6,852 nt of DNA from CAYVTD01 sp964577665 (GTDB lineage: Bacteria > Bacteroidota > Ignavibacteria > Kapaibacteriales > UBA2268): the NCBI GenBank assembly GCA_964577665.1, contig CAZOBD010000199.1, forward strand, positions 1-6,852, given 5' to 3'. Position numbers and translations under genes: made by a program. Shown here piece after piece: positions 1-6,791 of this stretch. Under the pieces are notes generated by a model that saw nothing but the letters and a program-made list of their open reading frames with translations, made no database searches and had not been told where the DNA came from. Position 1 is the first letter of the stretch. Each line of letters starts with the position of its first letter.

Positions 1-707
1 ACTAATCTATTGATATACAACGCATTATGAATTTTATTGCGTGGAACTTCCGTTTTAACTTACGCTTAAATTCCTTCGATACGGATTTTAGTTTGCGCCA
101 TCCCGTCAGTCCTAAGTCATTACACAATTGAGAGCTTTGTGTCATAGCACTCCTCATGCAGTCCCAAAGCAATTTTGCATCTGTCGGGTAATCGACATCA
201 GTTTCTACTACAAAGGAATCTACACTCCCACGTAATTCCGTTTTTTTTACCGCCAAGAAGATTGTGCCCCGCACGCACTACTATCAGATTGATTTCCTCC
301 AATACTTCAGGAGTTATCAGCATCACATTATCTTTTATTGTCTGTAAGTTATATTCATACGGTCTGTCCCACTCTTCGCTGCCGTGCCCCATCATTTGAC
401 GGATTGTCTTGTGATTATTTGCCATGTCATGCAGTTTGTCATAATCCCAGTTGCAGCCAAGACGTACTACACCCAATACCAATATCTTCCATAAATCCAT
501 CCCCGGACGCCCCTTGGTTTTGCTTGTCTTTTCAGGTACTAAGCTCTCTAATTTTTTGAATACCTCCTGACGGATGGAAGGCGTTACAAATATATATTGC
601 AAACCTTGCAGAATCCTCGGGAGCTCATCCCGGCATTTCTGGTTGAACTTAATTTTCGATATATCTACATCACCGAATTTTATTTGCAAGTCAATGGATT
701 TTCTCAT
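1..707 (-). mobile_element. Partial insertion sequence, ISNCY-like
   Basis: This is the part of an insertion sequence that falls in the window; it probably continues past the left edge. It is recognised only through its transposase, since I found no convincing terminal inverted repeat or target-site duplication. The upstream (right) end of the element should lie between 708 and 892, just beyond the 3' end of the broken surface-protein gene, but I cannot fix the exact boundary. The element does not interrupt that gene, whose stop codon is intact at 893-895. The transposase is frameshifted, so this copy is probably dead unless slippage rescues it. Confidence 0.6.
2..707 (-). pseudogene. Frameshifted, truncated ISNCY-family-like transposase
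   Basis: The first open frame runs from ATG at 705-707 to a stop at 198 (169 residues). The second frame covers 274 to the TAG at 2-4. They join at a run of eight A (241-248 on the plus strand, as T): the first is sensible up to GGKK (about residue 155), and the second continues with TELRGSVDSFVVET. The joined protein would be about 234 residues. Recognisable family blocks are GRPGM (66-70), WKILVLG (73-79), NWDYDKL, NNHKTIRQMMGHG and, after the shift, SFVVETDVDYPTD, which probably contains the first catalytic Asp of a DDE site. From memory, family members are about 440 residues, so the C-terminal half with the remaining catalytic residues is missing here or lies left of the window. The tail after KRKLKRK does not look family-like, so a second lesion near position 50 is possible. 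Transposase is secure; the exact family is from recollection. Confidence 0.7.
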
Positions 708-892
708 ACGATTTTTTGCCGAATCTTTTTTTGTGGTTCATTCTGTTGCTTACAAAAATACGCTTTATTCCTCACTTTTCATAAGTATTTATAGCCGCTA
801 TAACCATTTAATGCGGCTTCGTATGTTTTTTCGTACCCTGCTTTCTTGGCATGCCTTTGATTGTCATGCTCTTCCGGTTTTTCGGTCAGAGA
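708..892. other. Non-coding gap holding the presumed IS end
   Basis: No gene is supported in these 185 bases. They separate the stop of the surface-protein gene (893) from the transposase start (707), and should contain the upstream end of the insertion sequence plus any transposase promoter. There is no clear Shine-Dalgarno before the transposase ATG; the bases just upstream are A-rich. The one notable structure is the palindrome around 789-803. No strong rho-independent terminator for the minus-strand surface-protein gene is visible: there is no stable GC stem followed by a T-run on that strand. Confidence 0.5.
789..803. repeat. Palindrome TTATAGC-C-GCTATAA
   Basis: Two perfect 7-base arms flank a single central C. 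An overlapping second inverted repeat pairs AGCCGC (793-798) with GCGGCT (813-818) across a 14-base loop, so two alternative hairpins share the same left arm. On the plus strand a T6 run follows at 826-831, but no plus-strand gene ends here. It may be an operator for the transposase, part of the IS end, or an inert palindrome; the sequence alone does not decide. Confidence 0.4.
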
Positions 893-3433
893 TTACTTAA
901 GAACAACTACTCTTTTGGTTGCGCATCTTCCGGCTGTTTTCATTGTGCACAAATAGAATCCTGCAGGTATATGAGTAATATCATAAATTTTCTCATATAA
1001 ACCGGGCTTGAGTTTTACTTTATCAAGTATTTTTTCCTCTTTTCCAAGCAGATTTACTAATGACAATTCGACTTCAGCATCGTCAATCACTCCGAAAACA
1101 AGCTTTAAATCGTAAGATGCCGGATTTGGTGCAGACTGCATTATGAAAAATCTATTTGAATCGTCAAAAAGCCTTTTTCCTCCTTCGAGGCATATCTCGT
1201 CTAACTCAAAAAGCCCGTTAATTATTCCTACTTTGATAGTATCACCAATACCGCTGATCGAAGACAGTGCAAGACCGCATTTATCAGTATTACCCAGCAT
1301 AGCTGTAAAGTGAACCTCTCCCCACTTATCTTCTGATGCATTATAGTTCAGTTCAACGGGTATCGAAGCATAGTCCCCAGAAAAAGTTGCGCTCGAATTT
1401 AAATCATCTGAATAAAGGATTCTTGCGTTATAAGAGAGTATAGCATCAAAAGAAGTAATGTTTTTAGAAAGAAGTGAGTCCTGATTGATAATGTTTATGG
1501 GTATATTAACCTCTTCACCGGGCTCAGCTTTAGCAGAACCTACCACAATCACAATATCTGCTTTTACTGCCTCATAAAAAAAGTATTTTTCAGAAGTCAG
1601 TGATCTGCAGTCATCGATTGTAACTATTACAGTATATTCACCAGTTTCAAAGGGGATAATACGGTCTTCTACTGCTCCGGGAATAGGTTCACCGTCAAGA
1701 TACCACTGATTTCCGATGGGAATATTTGAAACAAGATAGTCTCCGTCTTTGTATATCTTAGGGACTAAAGTTTGTATGACATAATAGTTTACCGTATCCC
1801 TTGCCTCACACAAATTTCTGCTTGTTACTGTAATAATATACTGCTCAGAAACATCGTTTTTTATAATGATGCTTTTTTCATCAGGTTTATCAATACCTGT
1901 CTTCGGCTCCCATTCTATTTCGTAAGGCTGTACACCTTCCTGAATATCAACATTAACACTTATAGGAGTATTAGGATGGCAGACAAATATATCTTCTCCT
2001 GCTTCGAGAATTGCATTGTCAATTACCTGCACATTGATAGTGTCGTAGTAAATACAGTCTTCGTCATAAAAAACAGCTACAGTTATCATACCCGATTCTT
2101 TAACCTCATAGAAGGCATTAGTCGAGCCATCATGCCATAAATAAGATTTTGCACCGTTGAAATTATATGTTTCAAGCAATTCTCCCTTGCACATTACAGT
2201 GTCGTTACCAAGGCCGTATATATATCCGGGTGCGTTTTCAAAAATCCACCCCGGGCTTGTTTCGGAATAATCATCTGTATAGGTTCCTGCAAAAAACTCT
2301 GCTCCGCCGCCGGCTTTTACATAGTGAAGCTCGAGAAAATCACCTGAAACTACACCTGATTCTTTATGAAATGTTTCGATGCTGCTGTCCTGAGCAAAAA
2401 TAACAATTGGATGACAGCTATTCCCTTTTGCAAGAAAGTATTTATTCAATACTTGAGTTTTCCCTTTTCCAATATTATATCTGCATCCGGCAGCAAAGCT
2501 GAGGCTGTCGAAGGAGTTATTATCTTCAATTATTCCGTTTGAATTAAATTTTACATGATTGTATGATCCTGGTCCTTTTAATTCCTGTGTATTTTCTGTT
2601 GTGTCCTCAAATATTACATTATAAAATCTTTGTCCCTTGTTAATAAAAACAGAAGCTGAATTTTTCATGTGGATTACTGATGTTCCCCCGTCAATATATG
2701 TATCATCATTATAAACTACAAAGTTCTTGTGGGACAGCGTGATTTGTGAACTGCCTAAAAATAAACTGTCTGCATTATGTCCTACGTAAAAGAATTGACA
2801 GTCAATGGGATAATTGTTTGTAATGAAACTTCCGTATTGATGTGATAAACTACCGCTGATAAATGCCGCTCCTCCAAGCTCATACCTGCTGCCTTCTCCA
2901 TAAAACAACAAACTGCTTTTACAATGAAGCTCTCCTTTTATCTGCCAAAAGCTGTTTCTGTCTTTGAATCTGAGTAATGGTGTTTGAACTTTTGCTGATG
3001 ACAATATTTCTGATGAATTCTTAGATAAAAAACTAATTTCTTTACTGCCTTGGAATTTCACATTTTCCTGCAGCCATAATGAACCATATATTCTTAACAT
3101 CTCTTTATTGTTTATCACTACATTATTATTCGATGATCGCCAGTCCATATCATGGCAAAAAACAACCGATGTCGTTACTCTCAATGTATCTGAATCACTA
3201 AAAGAATGTTCATTGAAAAAAACATCGTCAACAGATGATGGAGGGCATTGTCCTCCTCCGCTGCCGTTTTCATTTAAAGACCAATGTGCAGGATTATTCC
3301 AATCGCCTGTACCGCCTACCCAAAAAAGTTTTCTCGGCGTAGAGCTTTGGATATTCCAGCCTGTGTTATTGCCCATATCCACTGAATTATTTGCAATAAA
3401 AACTGCATCACCATAGGCTGTGATATTTTCCAA
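893..3433 (-). CDS. C-terminal part of split T9SS surface protein (module 2, Ig-like, cohesin-like, sorting domain)
   Basis: The longest reading from an allowed start is 846 residues from TTG at 3431-3433, but the frame is open back to 3502 and the upstream codons still read as protein, so the TTG is probably not a real start. There is no signal peptide. Order, numbered from the TTG: end of module 1 (1-28), module 2 opening with FWVGGTGDWNNPAHW (37-51) and DDVFF (69-73), repeat-encoded core (152-316), PKD-like modules (about 402-475 and 476-553), an Ig-like module with NQWYLDGEPIPGA and TGEYTVIVT (about 555-620), a cohesin-like module (about 625-760) and a T9SS type A sorting domain (about 765-846: SAPNPAS, LVNLLGKE, IPAGFYLCTMKT, ATKRVVVLK). 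Without a Sec signal the sorting domain cannot work, so as a separate gene it would be functionless. Confidence 0.75.
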   Translation of the reverse strand: MENITAYGDAVFIANNSVDMGNNTGWNIQSSTPRKLFWVGGTGDWNNPAHWSLNENGSGGGQCPPSSVDDVFFNEHSFSDSDTLRVTTSVVFCHDMDWRSSNNNVVINNKEMLRIYGSLWLQENVKFQGSKEISFLSKNSSEILSSAKVQTPLLRFKDRNSFWQIKGELHCKSSLLFYGEGSRYELGGAAFISGSLSHQYGSFITNNYPIDCQFFYVGHNADSLFLGSSQITLSHKNFVVYNDDTYIDGGTSVIHMKNSASVFINKGQRFYNVIFEDTTENTQELKGPGSYNHVKFNSNGIIEDNNSFDSLSFAAGCRYNIGKGKTQVLNKYFLAKGNSCHPIVIFAQDSSIETFHKESGVVSGDFLELHYVKAGGGAEFFAGTYTDDYSETSPGWIFENAPGYIYGLGNDTVMCKGELLETYNFNGAKSYLWHDGSTNAFYEVKESGMITVAVFYDEDCIYYDTINVQVIDNAILEAGEDIFVCHPNTPISVNVDIQEGVQPYEIEWEPKTGIDKPDEKSIIIKNDVSEQYIITVTSRNLCEARDTVNYYVIQTLVPKIYKDGDYLVSNIPIGNQWYLDGEPIPGAVEDRIIPFETGEYTVIVTIDDCRSLTSEKYFFYEAVKADIVIVVGSAKAEPGEEVNIPINIINQDSLLSKNITSFDAILSYNARILYSDDLNSSATFSGDYASIPVELNYNASEDKWGEVHFTAMLGNTDKCGLALSSISGIGDTIKVGIINGLFELDEICLEGGKRLFDDSNRFFIMQSAPNPASYDLKLVFGVIDDAEVELSLVNLLGKEEKILDKVKLKPGLYEKIYDITHIPAGFYLCTMKTAGRCATKRVVVLK
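2486..2980 (-). repeat. 495-bp direct repeat, copy in module 2
   Basis: It matches 3593-4087 at a constant offset of 1107 bases, which is exactly 369 codons, so both copies are read in the same frame. I count four mismatches by eye: 2504/3611, 2930/4037, 2938/4045 and 2948/4055, leaving 425 bases (2505-2929) without a difference. Only 2938 changes an amino acid (Lys here, Glu in the other copy). It encodes the module core from PLLRFKDRNSFWQI to FDSLSFAAG. Identity stops abruptly at both ends although the protein modules remain homologous outside. Confidence 0.95.
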
Positions 3434-3502
3434 TACTGTATAATTTACTTTTATTTCTCCACTTTCCTTGAGTATTCCTCCGGGATTGTCGGCATTTTCA
3501 GT

Positions 3503-4531
3503 TTATATATATATATAAGCATCACATCTTCCTTCCGCATTTAATGCCTTATTTATTGTTTGTATTTTTCCTGCAGCTATTGTAACGGTATGTCCGGCAG
3601 CAAAGCTGAGACTGTCGAAGGAGTTATTATCTTCAATTATTCCGTTTGAATTAAATTTTACATGATTGTATGATCCTGGTCCTTTTAATTCCTGTGTATT
3701 TTCTGTTGTGTCCTCAAATATTACATTATAAAATCTTTGTCCCTTGTTAATAAAAACAGAAGCTGAATTTTTCATGTGGATTACTGATGTTCCCCCGTCA
3801 ATATATGTATCATCATTATAAACTACAAAGTTCTTGTGGGACAGCGTGATTTGTGAACTGCCTAAAAATAAACTGTCTGCATTATGTCCTACGTAAAAGA
3901 ATTGACAGTCAATGGGATAATTGTTTGTAATGAAACTTCCGTATTGATGTGATAAACTACCGCTGATAAATGCCGCTCCTCCAAGCTCATACCTGCTGCC
4001 TTCTCCATAAAACAACAAACTGCTTTTACAATGAAGTTCTCCTTCTATCTGCCAGAAGCTGTTTCTGTCTTTGAATCTGAGTAATGGCAATTGTTTATTC
4101 TTTGTTAAGAGTTTAAAGCTGCCGTTTTCACCAAGGAACTGTATTTCATTAATATTTTTAAGTCTCAAACTGTCTATCAAAAGCAGGGAGCCGTAAATTC
4201 TTATTGGCACACTTGAAGTATGATTAATGATTATTAACTTATTTAAATTCTGGCATCTTGTGAAATCCAATGTCCGGCAAACGGCATCTGTACTGATAGT
4301 TATTTCAAGAGTATCTTCTCCATTTGCGAACGAGTTTTCATCAAAATATACATCGTCTTCAGTTGTGGGCACTCGCCCTTGCTCGATGGTATCAACGCCT
4401 GACTCATAAGCCCAATGATTGTAATAATCATGCCATGCACCGCTGCCCTTGACCCAGTAGATATCCTTTCCATCTACATTATAACTTACAAAATAAATAA
4501 CCAGACTTAATATTAATAACAATTTTCTCAT
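3503..4531 (-). CDS. N-terminal part of split T9SS surface protein (signal peptide + module 1)
   Basis: 342 codons. I place the start at the ATG at 4529-4531 because GAGG lies six bases upstream and because the signal peptide begins cleanly there (MRKLLLILSLVIYFVSYNVDG, cleavage near residue 20). A TTG four codons further upstream would overlap the ribosome binding site. The mature part opens with YWVKGSGAWHDYYNHW (25-40) and continues with DDVYFDENSF. Such WxGGxGxW...HW...DDVxF openings are common in long Bacteroidota surface proteins with predicted beta-rich repeats. Residues 149-313 are encoded by one copy of the 495-bp repeat and match the downstream copy except for one residue (Glu here, Lys there). 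The frame ends at TAA inside a conserved domain. It has no sorting domain, so if made and exported by Sec it should stay in the periplasm or be degraded. Confidence 0.75.
   Translation of the reverse strand: MRKLLLILSLVIYFVSYNVDGKDIYWVKGSGAWHDYYNHWAYESGVDTIEQGRVPTTEDDVYFDENSFANGEDTLEITISTDAVCRTLDFTRCQNLNKLIIINHTSSVPIRIYGSLLLIDSLRLKNINEIQFLGENGSFKLLTKNKQLPLLRFKDRNSFWQIEGELHCKSSLLFYGEGSRYELGGAAFISGSLSHQYGSFITNNYPIDCQFFYVGHNADSLFLGSSQITLSHKNFVVYNDDTYIDGGTSVIHMKNSASVFINKGQRFYNVIFEDTTENTQELKGPGSYNHVKFNSNGIIEDNNSFDSLSFAAGHTVTIAAGKIQTINKALNAEGRCDAYIYI
3504..3517. repeat. (TA)7 dinucleotide tract at the premature stop
   Basis: Seven TA units encode the Tyr-Ile alternation just before the TAA, and the last T and A of the tract belong to the stop codon itself. 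Such tracts are prone to slippage in replication and to error in sequencing. A change of one unit does not rescue the gene: with six units the frame meets TGA directly, and with eight it meets a TAA about 17 codons further on. A change of three units keeps the same TAA. Confidence 0.9.
3593..4087 (-). repeat. 495-bp direct repeat, copy in module 1
   Basis: Partner of the copy at 2486-2980 and part of the first module of the split gene (residues 149-313). Its downstream end, read on the minus strand, lies 87 bases before the interrupting TAA. Recombination between the two copies would delete exactly 1107 bp, keep the frame and also remove the TAA, joining the signal peptide to the sorting domain in one shorter open frame. 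Confidence 0.95.
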
Positions 4532-4537
4532 ACCATA

Positions 4538-4541
4538 CCTC
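4538..4541 (-). promoter_or_regulatory. Shine-Dalgarno GAGG for the split surface-protein gene
   Basis: Minus-strand GAGG ends six bases before the ATG at 4529-4531. It decides that ATG over the in-frame TTG at 4541-4543, which overlaps the motif. The whole gap between the OmpA-like stop (4590) and this ATG is 58 very AT-rich bases with no stem-loop terminator, so transcription may run through from the OmpA-like gene. Confidence 0.55.
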
Positions 4542-4589
4542 AATTAAATTATTTATTATTTTTCTTACTTTTAATAATTTTTCCTATAA

Positions 4590-6644
4590 TCATTTTATTT
4601 CTGTTTCTACAATTACTTCAACTGTCCGGCAGTAAAAACGGCCTTCAGGCAGTGTATTATCGTATAAAATTACGGATTCTCCCAAGCCCTTTGTCTCCAT
4701 ATTATCAGATATCAGGGCTTTGGAGGCACTCTCAGCCCTGTTCTTTGAAAGTTCAAGATTATATTCATCGCTGCCTGTTTTATCGGTATATGCAATAACT
4801 GTAACTTTAGATTTTTTTTGAATCTTACCATTAATTATTTCCGAAATCCTGTTGTTTGCGTCGTTCATATTGAATTTATTATAAGAAAACAGGATTAGAT
4901 TGAATTTTTCTATTCTTATATTTTTTTTATTTTTGTTTCCTTTATCTGCAATAGCAATAAGGTTAACTGGAAAACTTCCTGAATATTCTGCTGATTCACC
5001 TGTACTTTTATTTTGAATACTAAGTTTATAGTAGATGCTGTCTCTGTTCATTTTTATTTCCCTGAATGCATCTTTTAGCTTCAAATCAATTTGCTTTTGG
5101 GGAATACCATTTCCAATAAACTTACCGATTTCAATATCTCTATGATTTACCTTCAGCTTCCAAAATAAATCTTCACTGCCAATTAAAGATCTTATATAAA
5201 ATCTTAAAATCGGCGGAGTGAACTTGTAGATAGTATCATTTATCATAATTGGCTTTACTATTTCCCAATCATCGGAAATTATCTCAACCCTTCTGTTTTC
5301 TTCCAGCCCCTCTTGTCGTTTGTTGTTAGACGGCTCTTCAGGCAAACCACGTGCTTTTATTTTTATTCTCTCTGTATCAATGTTCCATATCTCAGTCAAA
5401 TATTTTTTTATCGCTTCGGCTCTGTTTTTTGAAAGTTCATTATTATCTTTTTCAAATCCATTCCCGTTATTGCAGCCAGTTAGAGTTATTTTAGATTTTC
5501 TATTTTCCTGCATCCGTTTGCCTATTATATTCAATAATTGATGATAAATTTCCAGTTCAGGTTTCTTTTCAAGAGTGATTATATTAAAATTGTCCGTTTC
5601 TTCTCTTCTCAATTTATTGTAACGATCAAGTATTACAGAAGAATTATCATCAAAAAAGATATATGTCAGCAGTGGTTTTAGGCTGAAGAACTGGATTTCT
5701 TCTGAGCGAATTATTATTACAGGCTTTTCGATGCTGTCTTCTACTCCGACCACATCCAATCGAAACATATCTTGAAAATTATCAGTAGTATCTTCTGATA
5801 TTTCTTTTTTTGTTTCTGACTTTTCCTGAGAAAAAGGTTCTTCTATGATTACTTCTTTGGGAACATCCTCAGATTTTTTATCTGGAATGGCGTTAGCGCT
5901 GTTAAATGCAATGCATAAACCAAAGCGTATTCTATGGTTTTTCCAAAGAACATCTTCAATAATACCATTCAAAGCATAATCAAAACCTATTTCAGGCATA
6001 GCAGTAATGCTTCCGATTTTATTCAAAGGCAAGGAATAGTTTATTCCGGCTGAAAGTAAGGTGATAATTGAATTAACATTAGGAATGCTGCCTGAACTTT
6101 GATTCCTGACATTTGTTCCTGTTTCATTAAAATTTCCTCTGTCCGCAGGATTTACAATTGTTTCTTTTTGGGAATAATGATATGTTAATGGAAATAAGAA
6201 CTTAGTGCCGAAGTTAATCGAAAGACTGCCAAGCAAAAGATACTCAACTACAGGTTTTAAAGTAACAAATGAAAAATCCGACTTTATGAAGTGCTCAAAC
6301 TCACCATTGTAGGGCATCATATCCACTGAAAATGTTTCAGACTCTATTTTCTTTAGTTCACTTTGACTTTTTTGATAAGAGCTTAAAAGACTAAATCTTA
6401 TATTTTTAATATCAGGTTTAAAAGCAATGAATGCTCCGATATTATAGGAATATCCTGTCCCTTCGGAAAATTGAGGACAGCAACTAGGCACATCAGGCAA
6501 TGCTCTGAAATCTGCTTCAATAAGCTCATAACCGTAATCGAAGTATTGTCCGTAAGAAAAATCATTTTCATCAAATGAGAAAAGATTCAAAAAAAGAGTA
6601 AAAAATAAAACTAATATAGTCGATAATATCTTTTTATACATCAT
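4590..6644 (-). CDS. OmpA-family outer-membrane protein with two OmpA-like domains
   Basis: 684 residues ending in TGA. A signal peptide (about 1-23: MMYKKILSTILVLFFTLFLN) precedes a region of about 24-250 with alternating strands and aromatic ends (SLSINFGTKFLFPLTYHY, IRFGLCIAF) that looks like an outer-membrane beta-barrel. An acidic/lysine-rich linker (about 254-292) follows. OmpA-like domain 1 (about 320-456) has NNELSKNRAEA and ends ENRRVEI. A spacer (about 460-563) looks Ig-like and beta-rich. OmpA-like domain 2 (about 578-684) has YTDKTGSDEYNLELSKNRAES and ends RTVEVIVE. In the OmpA family an Asp and an Arg 15 residues later bind diaminopimelate of peptidoglycan. Domain 2 keeps both (Asp621, Arg636); domain 1 keeps Arg408 but has Asn393 at the Asp position. 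Likely role: tethering the outer membrane to the cell wall. The tandem layout resembles proteins I recall from Kapabacteria-like genomes. No TPR or WD40 repeats are seen, so it is not the T9SS component PorE. Confidence 0.85.
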   Translation of the reverse strand: MMYKKILSTILVLFFTLFLNLFSFDENDFSYGQYFDYGYELIEADFRALPDVPSCCPQFSEGTGYSYNIGAFIAFKPDIKNIRFSLLSSYQKSQSELKKIESETFSVDMMPYNGEFEHFIKSDFSFVTLKPVVEYLLLGSLSINFGTKFLFPLTYHYSQKETIVNPADRGNFNETGTNVRNQSSGSIPNVNSIITLLSAGINYSLPLNKIGSITAMPEIGFDYALNGIIEDVLWKNHRIRFGLCIAFNSANAIPDKKSEDVPKEVIIEEPFSQEKSETKKEISEDTTDNFQDMFRLDVVGVEDSIEKPVIIIRSEEIQFFSLKPLLTYIFFDDNSSVILDRYNKLRREETDNFNIITLEKKPELEIYHQLLNIIGKRMQENRKSKITLTGCNNGNGFEKDNNELSKNRAEAIKKYLTEIWNIDTERIKIKARGLPEEPSNNKRQEGLEENRRVEIISDDWEIVKPIMINDTIYKFTPPILRFYIRSLIGSEDLFWKLKVNHRDIEIGKFIGNGIPQKQIDLKLKDAFREIKMNRDSIYYKLSIQNKSTGESAEYSGSFPVNLIAIADKGNKNKKNIRIEKFNLILFSYNKFNMNDANNRISEIINGKIQKKSKVTVIAYTDKTGSDEYNLELSKNRAESASKALISDNMETKGLGESVILYDNTLPEGRFYCRTVEVIVETEIK

Positions 6645-6650
6645 CCCCTT
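6645..6650 (-). promoter_or_regulatory. Shine-Dalgarno-like AAGGGG next to the OmpA-like start
   Basis: Minus-strand AAGGGG directly abuts ATGATG. Zero spacing to the first ATG (6642-6644) is too tight. The second ATG (6639-6641) has three bases, still short but more plausible. The true start may therefore be one residue later than listed; the signal peptide is unaffected. Confidence 0.35.
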
Positions 6651-6791
6651 AAATTACATAGAACTTTATTAAAACTATTTTCTTTTAGTCGAAAATAAGT
6701 AAAATTGTAAAGAAATAAAAATATTATATGATTTAATTTAAGGTGTATAAAGTACTCCCTGCTAATTTGTAAAATCAAATATCAGACAGAA
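6651..6791. other. AT-rich intergenic region, possibly divergent promoters
   Basis: No gene is seen. The region should contain the promoter of the OmpA-like gene on the minus strand and, if the plus-strand gene at 6792 is real, one for that too. A minus-strand TATAAT is present (6723-6728), but in DNA this AT-rich it is weak evidence, and Bacteroidota promoters usually follow a different consensus (TAnnTTTG); I found no full match to that. An imperfect hairpin pairs ATTTTC (6677-6682) with GAAAAT (6691-6696) and extends with ACT/AGT past a one-base bulge. It would lie in the OmpA-like leader; its function is unknown. Confidence 0.4.

Larger units (their letters stand above)
893..4531 (-). pseudogene. 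T9SS-exported surface protein gene split by an in-frame TAA
   Basis: The two open frames at 3503-4531 and 893-3502 are in the same reading frame and are separated only by one TAA codon (3503-3505). Read through, they give 1213 codons: signal peptide (about 1-20), module 1 (about 22-394, containing the stop at codon 343), module 2 (about 400-766), two PKD-like modules, an Ig-like module, a cohesin-like module and a T9SS type A sorting domain. The text around the stop aligns with the same place in module 2: RCDAYIYI-stop-TENADNPGG and KESGEIKV match SCHPIVIFAQDSS and KESGVVSG, with the stop opposite a Phe. So the stop is a lesion inside a domain, not a gene boundary. The intact protein would pass the inner membrane by Sec, the outer membrane by T9SS, and be displayed or released as an adhesin-like protein. 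Substrate or ligand is unknown. A sequencing error at the TA tract is the main alternative. Confidence 0.75.

Noticed and set aside
241..248. Classical programmed -1 frameshift in the transposase
   Set aside because: The second frame is +1 relative to the first, so slipping back one base on the A-run would not reach it.
793..831. Rho-independent terminator (AGCCGC stem and T6 run)
   Set aside because: The stem is only six pairs with a 14-base loop, the T-run starts eight bases after it, and it reads on the plus strand, where no gene ends.
574..900. Plus-strand open frame of 108 codons
   Set aside because: It overlaps the transposase start and the intergenic gap, its product has no recognisable domain and is low in plausible composition, and it is antisense to better-supported genes.
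1772..2140. Plus-strand open frame of 122 codons
   Set aside because: It is fully antisense to the well-supported PKD/Ig-like region of the surface protein and looks like a composition shadow.
3431..3433. TTG as a true start of a separate downstream gene
   Set aside because: The codons upstream of it (3434-3502) still encode conserved module sequence, there is no well-spaced Shine-Dalgarno, and a T9SS protein without a signal peptide would not be exported.
3504..3517. (TA)7 tract as a phase-variation switch for the surface protein
   Set aside because: I worked through six, seven, eight units and a three-unit change: every variant ends in a stop at or shortly after the tract, because the downstream frame always contains TAA at the tract end. 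Slippage of TA units alone cannot turn the gene on.
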